Of a DNA stretch of 64,000 nucleotides, positions 21,474 through 31,869 are shown one piece after another (position 1 is the stretch's first letter; each line of letters starts with the position of its first letter). The notes under the pieces are model-generated. The model saw nothing but the letters and a program-made list of their open reading frames with translations. It searched no databases and was not told where the DNA came from. The DNA comes from Cyanobium sp. M30B3 (GTDB taxonomy: Bacteria > Cyanobacteriota > Cyanobacteriia > PCC-6307 > Cyanobiaceae). The stretch lies in assembly GCA_018399015.1 (NCBI GenBank), contig CP073761.1, positions 186,001 to 250,000 of the forward strand, written 5' to 3'. The position numbers were made by a program, and so were the translations under genes.

Positions 21474-21843
21474 AGCCCTGGCGATGCCGCGGATCGCCCG
21501 CCGCGATCTGAAGGCGGCTCAGGTGCTGCAGGACAGCGCGATTGATGAGGCCATCTGGGGTTTTCAGGTCCAGCAGGCGGTGGAAAAGGCGCTGAAGGCC
21601 TGGCTGTTTCACCTGGGCCAGGATCCGCCCCTGATCCACAACCTGACCGCTCTGCTGGAGCGGATCGATCGCGCTGGAGCCGAAGCGAAGGACTTTCGCT
21701 GTCTGGAGGCCTTCACGATCTTCGCGGTGCAGTATCGCTACGACGCCGATCCCGAGCCCATGGGCCTGGATCGTTCCCACTGGCTCCTCCGCGCTGAGCA
21801 GCTGGTGGAGCATGTGGCGTCCTGGCTCGGTGTCGAGGCCTGA
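21460..21843 (+). CDS. hepT: HEPN-domain toxin of the MNT/HEPN pair
   Basis: A 127-residue all-helical HEPN protein. Helix 2 has the family pattern FQVQQAVEKALKAWLFHLG (residues ~35-53), then LIHNLTALLERID. The segment AVQYRYDADPE (~89-99) occupies the place of the YxxxRYPD motif of the related HEPN group. The canonical RX4-6H ribonuclease motif is not obvious, so activity as an RNase is uncertain. It partners the 14-bp-overlapping MNT gene. Such pairs stabilise DNA or defend against phage. Confidence 0.88.
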   Translation: MAHPEALAMPRIARRDLKAAQVLQDSAIDEAIWGFQVQQAVEKALKAWLFHLGQDPPLIHNLTALLERIDRAGAEAKDFRCLEAFTIFAVQYRYDADPEPMGLDRSHWLLRAEQLVEHVASWLGVEA

Positions 21844-21919
21844 CGGCTGAGATGGATCCTCTGTCTGGCCGCCCCCTGGCGCCAAACTCCGCCGAGCTGC
21901 CAAGACCGCCATCGCCCGG

Positions 21920-23188
21920 ATGCGTGCTGCCGCCACCACCCAACCCCGGACTCCTGCGTTGGCGGTTGAGCTGAACGCGAACCTGAGCGGGCTGGGTGCC
22001 GACGCGCCCGAGCTGCGCCGCCAGCTGCAGACCTGGTGGGAGCTGCATGGCCGCCATGCCATCCCCTGGAAGCTGCGCCCCGACGGCAGCCGGCCCGCCG
22101 ATGGTGAGGCAATCGATCCCTACGGCGTGTTAGTGGCCGAGGTGATGCTGCAGCAGACCCAGCTGCAGGTGGTGCTGCCCTACTGGCAGCGCTGGATGGC
22201 CGCCTTCCCTTCCCTGGAGGCCCTGGCGGCAGCTGAGGAGCACGACGTGCTGCTGCTCTGGCAGGGCCTGGGCTACTACTCCCGCGCCCGCCGGCTGCAC
22301 CAGGGGGCGCGGCAGTTGTTGCAAGCCGGGAGTGCGAGCGCGGAAGCCGCCGCAGACCCCTGGCCCCGCACGCTCGAGGGCTGGCTGGCCCTGCCGGGGA
22401 TCGGCCGCAGCACCGCCGGCAGCATCCTCTCCTCGGCCTTCGACCTGCCCTTCGCGATCCTCGATGGCAACGTCAAGCGGGTGCTGGCGCGGCTGATCGT
22501 GAGCCCCAGGCCGCCGGCGCGGGAGCTCCAGGGGTTCTGGCAACTGAGTGAGCTGCTGCTCGACCCGCAGCGGCCCCGGGCCTTCAACCAGGCGCTGATG
22601 GACCTGGGCGCCACCGTCTGCACGCCTCGAAACCCCAGCTGCGGCCGCTGTCCCTGGCAGGGGCACTGCGCTGCTTACGCTGCCGGCTACCCCGCCGCCT
22701 ACCCCGTGAAAGACGCCCCGCGCGAGCTGCCGTTCCAGGTGATCGGCGTGGGGGTGGTGCGCAACGGGGCCGGTGAGGTGTTGATCGACCAGCGGCTCAA
22801 CGAGGGGCTGCTGGGCGGGCTGTGGGAGTTTCCCGGCGGCAAGCAGGAGCCGGGCGAGGCGATCGAGGCCACCATCGTCCGCGAGCTGCAGGAGGAGCTG
22901 GCGATCGAGGCCGAGGTGGGCGAGGAACTGATCGTGGTGGACCACGCCTACAGCCACAAGAAGCTGCGCTTCGTGGTGCATCTGTGCACCTGGCTGAGCG
23001 GCGAGCCCCAGCCGCTGGCGTCGCAGCAGGTGCGCTGGGTACGCCCCGAGCAGCTCGCGGAGTTTCCCTTCCCCGCCGCCAATGCGCGGATCATTGCCGC
23101 CCTGCTGAAGCGGCTGGATTTGGCTGGCTGTTCGGCTGACGCCGGCGCCGATGCCTCCCAACCTGAGGAGACTCGCCCGGCCGCCTGA
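21920..23188 (+). CDS. mutY: A/G-specific adenine glycosylase MutY with C-terminal Nudix domain
   Basis: MutY removes adenine mispaired with 8-oxoguanine. The 422-residue protein has the HhH-GPD fold with catalytic Glu in LVAEVMLQQTQ (E74) and Asp in AILDGNVKRVLAR (D182), the LPGIGRSTAGSIL hairpin, and the iron-sulfur loop Cys 234, 241, 244 and 250 (CX6CX2CX5C). The C-terminal ~150 residues include a full Nudix-type box (GGKQEPGEAIEATIVRELQE then EL, 306-327) rather than the usual degenerate one. So it may also hydrolyse oxidised nucleotides; this is inference. Its stop overlaps the next start (TGATG). Confidence 0.94.
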   Translation: MRAAATTQPRTPALAVELNANLSGLGADAPELRRQLQTWWELHGRHAIPWKLRPDGSRPADGEAIDPYGVLVAEVMLQQTQLQVVLPYWQRWMAAFPSLEALAAAEEHDVLLLWQGLGYYSRARRLHQGARQLLQAGSASAEAAADPWPRTLEGWLALPGIGRSTAGSILSSAFDLPFAILDGNVKRVLARLIVSPRPPARELQGFWQLSELLLDPQRPRAFNQALMDLGATVCTPRNPSCGRCPWQGHCAAYAAGYPAAYPVKDAPRELPFQVIGVGVVRNGAGEVLIDQRLNEGLLGGLWEFPGGKQEPGEAIEATIVRELQEELAIEAEVGEELIVVDHAYSHKKLRFVVHLCTWLSGEPQPLASQQVRWVRPEQLAEFPFPAANARIIAALLKRLDLAGCSADAGADASQPEETRPAA

Positions 23189-24255
23189 TGGCCCCAGCTA
23201 TGCCCGATCAATCCGCCAGTTCGGGACCAGCGCCAGTTTCAGCCCCGCAGGTGCTCTGCCTGGGCGAGGCGCTGGTGGATCGGCTGGGGCCGCCCGGTGG
23301 GGATCCGGCCGGCGATGGCCCGTGCGACGACCGCCTCGGCGGCGCCCCCGCCAACGTGGCCTGCGCCCTGGCCCGCCTCGGTACCCCCAGCGCCTTTCTG
23401 GGCCGGCTGGGCCGGGATGCCATCGGTGCGGCCTTCGCGGCGCTGCTGGCTGAGCGGGAGGTCGACACCTCCGCCCTGCAGTGGGATGACGAGCGCCCCT
23501 CCAGGGTGGTGCTGGTGCGGCGTGATGCGGCGGGTGAACGGCAGTTCGGCGGGTTCGCAGCTGGTGCCGGTGCGGCGGACGGCTTTGCGGATCAGGCGCT
23601 CGATGGGGATGCGTTGTCTGCCGCACTCGGGCCCCTGCTGGCGGCGGCGCGCTGGTTGCTGGCGGGCACGATCCCCCTCGCCTCGCCCGCCGCGGCGTCA
23701 GCCTTGCAGCGCGCAGTCCGCCAGGCCGCGGCGGCCGGCGTACCCCTGGCCCTCGACGTCAACTGGCGGCCCACCTTCTGGGATCCAGCGGCTGATCCCG
23801 CCAGTGGCCCCACGGCGGCCCAGGCTGCCGTGATCCAACCGCTGCTGCATCAGGCGGCGCTGCTCAAGTGCGCCCGCGAAGAGTCGCAATGGCTCTTCGG
23901 CACGGCGGATCCGGGCGTGGTGAGTGCGGCCCTGCCCCAGCGGCCGGCGGTGCTGATCACCGATGGCGCTGCGCCGCTGCGCTGGTGGTTGGCCGGGGCG
24001 GCCGGTGAGCTGCCCGCCTTCCGGGTGCCGGTGGTCGACACCACCGGCGCCGGTGATGCCTTCACGGCCGGCCTGTTGCATGGGCTGGTCGCCACCCCGG
24101 CCCTGCTCGCCGCTGCCAGCACCGCGCAGGCGCTTGAGCTGATGCGCTTCGCCAGTGCCTGCGGGGCCCTGGTGTGTCAGGGGTCTGGTGCCATCGATCC
24201 CCAGCCCGGCAGCGCGCAGGTGGGGGCTTTTCTGGCGGCGGCGGGCTCAGCCTGA
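23188..24255 (+). CDS. PfkB-family sugar kinase (fructokinase-like)
   Basis: A 355-residue ribokinase/PfkB-family kinase. Signature 1 is LGGAPANVACALARLG with GRLGRDAIG, and signature 2 is DTTGAGDAFTAGLLHGL with the catalytic Asp. The GGAPAN and LDVNWRPTFWD segments resemble fructokinases, so fructose is the most likely substrate, but this is not certain. Translationally coupled to mutY by a 1-bp overlap. Its 3' end overlaps the convergent tsaE by 9 bp. Confidence 0.88.
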   Translation: MAPAMPDQSASSGPAPVSAPQVLCLGEALVDRLGPPGGDPAGDGPCDDRLGGAPANVACALARLGTPSAFLGRLGRDAIGAAFAALLAEREVDTSALQWDDERPSRVVLVRRDAAGERQFGGFAAGAGAADGFADQALDGDALSAALGPLLAAARWLLAGTIPLASPAAASALQRAVRQAAAAGVPLALDVNWRPTFWDPAADPASGPTAAQAAVIQPLLHQAALLKCAREESQWLFGTADPGVVSAALPQRPAVLITDGAAPLRWWLAGAAGELPAFRVPVVDTTGAGDAFTAGLLHGLVATPALLAAASTAQALELMRFASACGALVCQGSGAIDPQPGSAQVGAFLAAAGSA

Positions 24256-24770
24256 GCAGCTCAGGCGGGCGATCCGACCGGCGTCCGGGTCGGCGGCATC
24301 GATGAGATCCAGCTGGATCCGCCAGGCTCCTCCGGGCACCTGGCTGAGCCGCTCCGGCCACTCCACCGCCAGCACCGCCCCCAGCTGGGAGGCCTCCTCC
24401 TCTTCCTGGGCCAGCAGATCATCGGCGGCCCCGGCTGCTCCAGCCGGTAGAGGTCGAGGTGCACCAGGGCGCTGGCGCTGCCATCGCCCAGCTGGCCGCA
24501 GTAGTGCTGGGCCAGGGCAAAGGTGGGGCTGGTGATTGGCTCGCTGATGCCGAGGCCCGTGGCGATGCCCTGCACCAGGCAGGTCTTGCCGGCACCCAGG
24601 TCGCCCTGCAACAGCACCAGCTCGCAGCGGCCCAGCCCCAGGCCCGCCGCCAGCAGCCGCGCGGCCAGGTGCTCGCCCAGGGCCCGGGTGGCTGCCGCAT
24701 CCGCCAGCCGGTGGACTTCGGGCTGGGGGGGACTGCCGCCGATCCCGGCTGCTGGCTGATCGCGGTTCAC
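24247..24770 (-). pseudogene. tsaE: tRNA threonylcarbamoyladenosine ATPase TsaE, frameshifted
   Basis: TsaE is the ATPase of the t6A37 tRNA modification machinery and is essential in many bacteria. The N-terminal part from GTG 24770 (VNRDQPAAGIGG) contains GDLGAGKTCLVQGIATGLG (Walker A), ITSPTFALA and HLDLYRLEQPG. The remainder (AADDLLAQEEEEASQLGAVL then AVEWPERLSQVP, to 24247) is in another frame. One extra base in the C4 run at 24429-24432 would join both parts into ~175 codons. As the gene is usually needed, a base-calling error is the favoured explanation. Confidence 0.88.
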
Positions 24771-24892
24771 GCGGCACCGATCACTGTCTGTAGATTGCCC
24801 CCCAGCGAGCCCGAAGCCTCGGCGTCTCTGCAGATATTTCCCAACCACGCCCTCCCAGTCGGGAGCGAGCCGTTCTTCCGGAGTAACAACCC

Positions 24893-26332
<1,440 letters not shown>

Positions 26333-26612
26333 GCTGGTGGTGCTGGGGCCCGCGTCGGGCGGGGCGGCCGGCCTGCGGCCGAATGCCGCCCTCCCGCGGG
26401 CTCCAGCGCCACCACGGGTTCGGGCGTGGGGGAGGACTGGTTGCGGTGATTGTCTGTCTCTGGCTTGGGGCAGCCCTGTCCACCCAGGCGCCTCGCCCCC
26501 TGCTAGCCAGCCGCGCACACCCCAGCTCCGCTGCGGAAGGCCGCCGGGCAGAGCCCGCCCATCCACCGCGTGGTGGGGCGGGCGACCCCGGCGGCCTGCC
26601 GCAGCGCGGGGG

Positions 26613-27026
26613 TCAGAAGGGCACGTCCTCCTCGCTGGGCTCGCCGCCGAAGCCGGCGTCGCCGCCGCCGCCGAAGCTGCTGCCGCTGCCGCCGCCCATG
26701 GCCTCGCTGTCGCGCTTGGAGCCCAGCAGCTCCAGGCGGTCGACCCGGATCACCGGCTTGCTGCGCTCCTCGCCGGTGCCCTTGTCGGTCCAGCGGTCGA
26801 GCTTGAAGCTGCCGATGATGCCGAGCAGGGAGCCCTTGCGGACGTAGTCGGCGGCCACCTGGGCCTGCTTGCCCCAGATCTCCAGATTGAACCAGTCGGG
26901 TTCGTCGCCGGAACTGCGGCGGTTCACCGCCAGGGTGAGGTTGGCCACCACGCTGCCGGACTCGAAGTAGCGCACTTCAGGGTCGCGGCCGGCACGGCCG
27001 ACCAGGGTGATGGAATTGACGCCCAT
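26613..27026 (-). CDS. ssb: Single-stranded DNA-binding protein
   Basis: SSB coats single-stranded DNA in replication, recombination and repair. The 137-residue protein has the OB fold (MGVNSITLVGRAGRDPEVRY, NLTLAVNRR, WFNLEIWGKQAQVAADYVRK), a Gly/Ser-rich linker (~106-127) and the acidic partner-binding tip ending EEDVPF. The linker is short for the family. The 280-bp gap to ahcY contains a strong GC inverted repeat (26554-26582) but no gene. Confidence 0.95.
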   Translation of the reverse strand: MGVNSITLVGRAGRDPEVRYFESGSVVANLTLAVNRRSSGDEPDWFNLEIWGKQAQVAADYVRKGSLLGIIGSFKLDRWTDKGTGEERSKPVIRVDRLELLGSKRDSEAMGGGSGSSFGGGGDAGFGGEPSEEDVPF

Positions 27027-27158
27027 GGTGGGTCTCCTCTGTTGTTTGGATCAATGATGCGGCACCCCTCGGGACGCCACTGTTGAGTCAGTTCCACCAC
27101 GGGGCCTGTCTGTCACACCCCCCCTATGATTCGGCGCTTGCCGGCCAGGGTCTGCCCC

Positions 27159-28205
27159 GTGTTCCTCCGTCGCTTTCAGTTCTCCCGCGACATCGGCATT
27201 GATCTGGGCACGGCCAACACTCTCATGTACGTGTCCGGCAAGGGCATCGTGCTGCAGGAGCCCTCGGTGGTGGCCCTCGACCTGGAGCGCAATTCCTGCC
27301 TGGCGGTGGGCGAGGAAGCCAAGCTGATGCTCGGTCGCACCCCCGGCAACATCCGGGCCGTGCGTCCCCTGCGCGACGGCGTGATCGCCGACTTCGACGC
27401 CGCCGAACAGATGATCAAGTCGTTCATCCAGAAGGGCAACGAGGGCCGGGGCATCGTGGCTCCCAGGCTGGTGATCGGCATCCCCAGCGGGGTCACCGGT
27501 GTGGAGCGCCGCGCCGTGCGGGAGGCCGGTCTGGCTGGGGCCCGTGAAGTGCATCTGATCGACGAACCGGTGGCGGCGGCGATCGGTGCCGGGCTGCCGG
27601 TCACCGAGCCCGTGGGCACGATGATCGTGGACATCGGCGGCGGCACCACGGAGGTGGCTGTGCTCTCCCTGAGCGGCACCGTGTTGAGCGAATCGGTGCG
27701 GGTGGCCGGCGATGAGCTGAGCGACGCCATCGGCGTGTACCTCAAGAAGGTGCACAACCTGGTGGTGGGCGAGCGCACGGCCGAGGACATCAAGATCCGC
27801 ATCGGCTCCGCTTTCCCGGACGATGAGCACGATGAGATCTCCATGGATGTGCGCGGTCTCCACCTGCTCTCCGGCCTGCCCCGCACGATCAACGTGCGTG
27901 CCGGCGACATCCGCGAGGCGATGGCTGAACCGCTCAACGTGATCGTGGAGGCGGTGAAGCGCACCCTGGAGCGCACCCCGCCGGAGCTGGCGGCCGACAT
28001 CGTGGATCGCGGCATCATGCTGGCCGGCGGCGGTGCCCTGGTGCGCGGCATCAGCGACCTGATCAGCCACGAAACCGGCATCCTCACCCATGTGGCGGAG
28101 GAGCCCCTGCTGTGCGTGGTGCAGGGCTGCGGCATGGTGCTGGAGGACTACAAAACCCTGGAGCGCGTGCTCGATACGCCTGACTTCGTGCGGCCGATGG
28201 CCTGA
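27159..28205 (+). CDS. mreB: Rod-shape-determining protein MreB
   Basis: MreB is the actin-like filament that guides cell wall elongation. The product is 348 residues from GTG 27159 (reads FLRRFQFSRDIGIDLGTANT after the start). Phosphate 1 loop GIDLGTANTLMYVSG, IVDIGGGTTEVAVLSL, and LAGGGALVRGISDLI with adenosine-binding residues are all present. I prefer GTG 27159 over the ATG at 27126 because family members begin right at FFRRF. First gene of mreB-mreC-mreD, divergent from ssb. Confidence 0.95.
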   Translation: MFLRRFQFSRDIGIDLGTANTLMYVSGKGIVLQEPSVVALDLERNSCLAVGEEAKLMLGRTPGNIRAVRPLRDGVIADFDAAEQMIKSFIQKGNEGRGIVAPRLVIGIPSGVTGVERRAVREAGLAGAREVHLIDEPVAAAIGAGLPVTEPVGTMIVDIGGGTTEVAVLSLSGTVLSESVRVAGDELSDAIGVYLKKVHNLVVGERTAEDIKIRIGSAFPDDEHDEISMDVRGLHLLSGLPRTINVRAGDIREAMAEPLNVIVEAVKRTLERTPPELAADIVDRGIMLAGGGALVRGISDLISHETGILTHVAEEPLLCVVQGCGMVLEDYKTLERVLDTPDFVRPMA

Positions 28206-28210
28206 GCCCG

Positions 28211-28972
28211 ATGGCATTGCAGGGCCGCGGGCTGCGCCTTTCGCCACGGCGCCTGGCCAGCCTGGCCTGGCCCTGGTTGCTGCTGCTGGCGCTGCTGGTG
28301 GGTCTGCGTCTGAGCAAGGGGGCCGGCGTTCTTGATGTCTATGCGCTGCTCAGCCGGCCCTTCTGGCCGGGCAGCGCCCAGTCGGAGTGGCTCACGGCGG
28401 CCCAGCGCCTCGACCGCCAGTCGCGACTGCGGCAGCTGGAGGCCGATAATCAGCGGCTGCGCGGGTTGCTGGATCTGGGCCGGGCGGATCCGGCCCTGGT
28501 GGGCGCTCCGGTGATTTCCCGCCAGGCCGAGGGCTGGTGGCAGCAGCTGCTGATCGGCCGCGGCGGTCTGCAGGGGATCGCTGCCGGGGATGCCGTGATC
28601 GCCCCAGGCGGTCTGCTGGGGCGGGTGGCCAGCGTCACCCCCACCACGGCCACTGTTCTCCTGCTCACCGACTCCTCCAGCAGGATCGGGGTGTGGGTGG
28701 GGAACCGCCAGCGCCACGGCCTGCTGGTGGGAGCCGGCACCTCCCGGCCGCTGTTGCGCTTCATCGAGCAGGATGGGGGCGTGCGGCCCGGGGATGTGGT
28801 GACAACCTCGCCCGCCAGTACGCTGTTGCCCCCCAATCTCACGGTCGGGGTGGTGCAGAGCGTCAACGAGCGTGCGGTGCCAGCGCCGGAGGCGGTGGTG
28901 CAGTTGAGTGCTCCGGTGAATGCGGTCGACTGGGTGCAGGTTCAGGTGCAGCGGAGTGGCGACCGCCCATGA
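28211..28972 (+). CDS. mreC: Rod-shape-determining protein MreC
   Basis: MreC is a bitopic membrane protein linking MreB to the periplasmic elongation machinery. The 253-residue product has an N-terminal TM helix (~18-35, WPWLLLLALLVGLRLS), a coiled-coil stretch (LDRQSRLRQLEADNQRLRGL) and the beta-rich MreC core with GVWVGNRQRHGLLVGAGTSR and VRPGDVVTTS. Five bp after mreB; its stop overlaps the mreD ATG (ATGA). Confidence 0.9.
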   Translation: MALQGRGLRLSPRRLASLAWPWLLLLALLVGLRLSKGAGVLDVYALLSRPFWPGSAQSEWLTAAQRLDRQSRLRQLEADNQRLRGLLDLGRADPALVGAPVISRQAEGWWQQLLIGRGGLQGIAAGDAVIAPGGLLGRVASVTPTTATVLLLTDSSSRIGVWVGNRQRHGLLVGAGTSRPLLRFIEQDGGVRPGDVVTTSPASTLLPPNLTVGVVQSVNERAVPAPEAVVQLSAPVNAVDWVQVQVQRSGDRP

Positions 28973-29469
28973 GCGTGCTGCTTCGCCAACGTTGGACGCC
29001 CTTCACGGCTGGGGTGGTGCCCCTGCTGGTGCTGGCTGCCCCGGCGCCGCTGCAGCTGGCGGGGGTGCCGCCCTCCTGGGCCGCGCTCTGGCTGCTGCCC
29101 TGGGCGCTGGTGGATGGTCCGTTCTCCGGCGCGGCGGCGGGACTGGCCCTGGGGCTGATCCTCGACGGTCTCCATGCGGGGCCGATCAGCGAGGTCCCTG
29201 CTCTCACGCTGCTGGGCTGGTGGTGGGGGCGCCTGGGCCGCAGGGCTGCGCCGATCGAGCGCAGCCTCAACCTGGGCCTGCTGGCCCTGTTGGGCACCGC
29301 CCTGCAGGGGGTGCTGATCTGGTTGCAGCAGCTCTGGTGGGGAGAGACCAACGTGGCGGCCCTGCACACCCTGGTGGCCCAGACCCTGCTCACCGCGTTG
29401 CTGGCGCCCCTGCTCTGTTCCCTGCAGCTGTTGTTCTGGCGCCAGCTGGCGCCCGGTCTGAAGGGCTGA
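28969..29469 (+). CDS. mreD: Rod-shape-determining protein MreD
   Basis: A 166-residue polytopic membrane protein, with about five hydrophobic segments from residue 13 onward (VVPLLVLAAPAPLQLA, AALWLLPWALVDGPFSGAAA, LGLLALLGTALQGVLIWLQQ, LLTALLAPLLCSLQLLF). The position after mreC, ATGA coupling and size identify it as MreD. The frame is open far upstream inside mreC, but ATG 28969 is the coupled start. Confidence 0.85.
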   Translation: MSVLLRQRWTPFTAGVVPLLVLAAPAPLQLAGVPPSWAALWLLPWALVDGPFSGAAAGLALGLILDGLHAGPISEVPALTLLGWWWGRLGRRAAPIERSLNLGLLALLGTALQGVLIWLQQLWWGETNVAALHTLVAQTLLTALLAPLLCSLQLLFWRQLAPGLKG

Positions 29470-29488
29470 ATCCGAGGAGCTGAATGCG

Positions 29489-30859
29489 ATGGAGCCCGAT
29501 CCGATGGTGCTGAATCCGATCTCCCCATCCCCGCTGCTGAAGCGCCGGGAGCTGCTGCGCTTGCTGGCTTTGGGCGGCGGAACCGCCGCCCTGGCGGCCT
29601 GCGGGCCGCGGCGGCCTGGCGCCGGAGAGGCCGGCCGCGTGCTGAATGTGTGGACCCTTGATCTGGCGCCCCGCTTCAACGCCTATCTCCAGGCGGTGAT
29701 TGCGGCCTGGGAAGCGGAGAATCCCGGCGTGCGGGTGCGTTGGACCGATGTGCCCTGGAGCGCGGTGGAGCGCAAGCTGCTGGCCGCCGTGTTTGCCCGC
29801 ACAGCTCCCGATCTGGTGAATCTCAATCCCCCGTTCGCGGCCAACCTGGCCAGCAAGGGGGGACTGCTCGACCTGGCGCCGCTGCTGCCCGCCAGCGCAG
29901 AAGCCCGGTTTCTGCCCCCCATCTGGCAGGCCGGCCGCCAGGACGGGGCCCAGTACGCCCTGCCCTGGTACCTCACGGCGCGGATCAGCATGGTGAACCG
30001 CCAGGTGCTCCAGCGGGCCGGCTACAGCGCCCCGCCCCAGCGCTGGCAGCAGCTGCCCGCCTACGCCGAGGCCGTGCGGCGCCGCACCGGCCGCTACGCC
30101 CTGTTCATGACGGTGGTGCCGGATGACTCGGCCGAACTGCTGGAAACCTTCGTGCAGATGGGGGTGCAGCTGCTCGACGACCGGCGCCGGGCCGCATTCA
30201 ACACGGCTGCCGGACGGCAGGCGTTTGCCTTCTGGACCGACCTCTACCGCCGCGGCCTGCTGCCCCGGGAGGTGGTGAGCCAGGGTTTTCGCCGTGCCAT
30301 CGAGCTGTACCAGTCCGGCGATCTCGCCCAGGTGGCCACCGGCCCCGACTTCCTGCGCAACCTGCAGACCAACGCGCCTGGCATCGCCAGCCACACCCGG
30401 CCCTACCCGCCGATCACCGGCGAGGACGGCGTGGCCAATGTGGCGATGATGAACCTGGTGGTGCCGCGCCAGAGCGCCATGGCGGCCGAGGCGGTGAGCT
30501 TCGGCCTGTACCTCACCAATGCCGCCAACCAGCTGGCCTTCGCCCAGGAGGCCCGGGTGCTGCCCTCGGCCCGGGCCGCCCTGGCCCAGCTGGAGCAGGA
30601 GCTGGCCGGGGAGCAGGCCGGCGACCCGGCCTCCCGGCTGGTGGAGCAGGCCCGCCTGCTCTCGGCTCGCACCCTGGCGCGGGCGCGGGTGCTCGTGCCC
30701 GCCATCCCCGGCGTGAAGCGCCTGCAGGCGATCCTCTACACCCAGCTGCAGCGCGCGATGCTGGGTCAGGCCGACAGCGACCGGGCCCTGCAGACGGCTG
30801 CGGAGGAGTGGGATCGCTATGCCGCCGCCCGCTGGCCGCATGGAGGCGAGGCGAATTGA
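29489..30859 (+). CDS. Carbohydrate ABC transporter substrate-binding lipoprotein
   Basis: A 456-residue family 1 extracellular solute-binding protein. The N-terminus has a twin-arginine-like LLKRRELLRLLALGGG stretch and a lipobox LAAC at about residues 36-39, so it is a membrane-anchored lipoprotein, possibly exported folded. The body has the sugar-binding fold (VLNVWTLDLAPRFNAYLQAV, TAPDLVNLNPPFAANLASKG, YALPWYLTARI). The permease and ATPase genes are not adjacent. The ligand is unknown; osmolyte uptake (glucosylglycerol/sucrose/trehalose systems) is one possibility. It starts 19 bp after mreD, so it is probably in that operon. Confidence 0.85.
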   Translation: MEPDPMVLNPISPSPLLKRRELLRLLALGGGTAALAACGPRRPGAGEAGRVLNVWTLDLAPRFNAYLQAVIAAWEAENPGVRVRWTDVPWSAVERKLLAAVFARTAPDLVNLNPPFAANLASKGGLLDLAPLLPASAEARFLPPIWQAGRQDGAQYALPWYLTARISMVNRQVLQRAGYSAPPQRWQQLPAYAEAVRRRTGRYALFMTVVPDDSAELLETFVQMGVQLLDDRRRAAFNTAAGRQAFAFWTDLYRRGLLPREVVSQGFRRAIELYQSGDLAQVATGPDFLRNLQTNAPGIASHTRPYPPITGEDGVANVAMMNLVVPRQSAMAAEAVSFGLYLTNAANQLAFAQEARVLPSARAALAQLEQELAGEQAGDPASRLVEQARLLSARTLARARVLVPAIPGVKRLQAILYTQLQRAMLGQADSDRALQTAAEEWDRYAAARWPHGGEAN

Positions 30860-31014
30860 TGATCGGGCGCTTAGCAGCGGCGATGGCTTTTGTCTGTTTC
30901 CGGAGAAATCCTTAAGCCTGCCCAGATCGACCGGCTGGAGAGCATTTGCGGGGATGACCGCAGGGCGGCCTGAGGGCTAGGGTTGTGAATCTTCACCCTG
31001 CCGGCCCTGCGCCC

Positions 31015-31800
31015 ATGCCCTCTGCGGACATGTCGACCCCGCCGGCCGATCCCAAGGCCACCCTGCTGGTGGTGGACGACGAGGCCGCGGTGCGGCGGGT
31101 GCTGGTGATGCGTCTGCAGCTGGCGGGCTACCGGGTGATCTGCGCCGAGGACGGCGAAGAGGCCCTCACCCTGTTCCACCAGGAGCAGCCCGATCTGGTG
31201 GTGCTCGACGTGATGCTGCCCAAGCTGGACGGCTTCGCCGTCTGCCGCCGGCTGCGGGCCGAATCCTGTGTGCCGATCATCTTCCTGTCGGCGCTCGATG
31301 CCATCGCCGAGCGGGTGTCGGGCCTGGATCTGGGCGCCGACGACTATCTGCCCAAGCCCTTCAGCCCCAAGGAGCTCGAGGCGCGCATCGCCACCATCCT
31401 GCGCCGGGTGGGCCGGGGCTCGGCCAGCAATGAGCCGCGGGAGGTGCCCAGCGGCAGCGGGGTGCTGCGGCTGGGCGATCTGGTGGTGGATACCAACCGC
31501 CGTCAGGTCACCCGGGACGGCGAGCGCATCGCCCTCACCTACACCGAGTTCAGCCTGCTGGAGCTGCTGTTCCGCGAGCCGGGCCGCGTCGTGCCCCGGG
31601 CTGAGATCCTCGAGCAGCTCTGGGGCTATCCGCCGCGCCGCGCCGCCGACCTGCGCGTGGTGGACGTGTATGTGGCCCGCCTGCGCGGCAAGCTCGAGCC
31701 CGACCCCCGCAACCCCGAGCTGATCCTCACCGTGCGCGGCACCGGCTATGCCTCCCAGCGCATGGGCGACGTCGGCATGGCTGCCAGCGCCGCCGGCTGA
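31015..31800 (+). CDS. rpaB: OmpR-family response regulator RpaB (Ycf27)
   Basis: RpaB is the essential cyanobacterial regulator of high-light and photosystem I genes, binding HLR1 sites and paired with NblS. The receiver domain has the acidic pair in LLVVDDEAAVRRVLVMRLQL, phospho-Asp in LVVLDVMLPKLDGFAVCRRL, and the IIFLSALDAI and DYLPKPFSPKELEARIATIL segments. The C-terminal winged helix shows YTEFSLLELLFREPGRVVPR and VRGTGYASQ. The receiver is a close match to RpaB proteins as I recall them. Starts at 30985 (GTG), 31015 and 31030 (ATG) are all in frame; 31015 is a compromise. Confidence 0.9.
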   Translation: MPSADMSTPPADPKATLLVVDDEAAVRRVLVMRLQLAGYRVICAEDGEEALTLFHQEQPDLVVLDVMLPKLDGFAVCRRLRAESCVPIIFLSALDAIAERVSGLDLGADDYLPKPFSPKELEARIATILRRVGRGSASNEPREVPSGSGVLRLGDLVVDTNRRQVTRDGERIALTYTEFSLLELLFREPGRVVPRAEILEQLWGYPPRRAADLRVVDVYVARLRGKLEPDPRNPELILTVRGTGYASQRMGDVGMAASAAG

Positions 31801-31869
31801 AGCGTCCAGGGGTCTGGCCCCTGCACCGTGCTCCTGCAGGATGGCCGGGCTCTGAACTGATCCGGTCCC

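Noticed and set aside
24780-24892. Possible SAH/SAM riboswitch upstream of ahcY
   Set aside because: Only a small CTCCC/GGGAG hairpin is visible; the conserved SAH riboswitch core is absent.
26333-26612. A coding region between ahcY and ssb
   Set aside because: Frames on both strands are Pro/Arg/Gly low-complexity without motifs; only a GC inverted repeat at 26554-26582 stands out.
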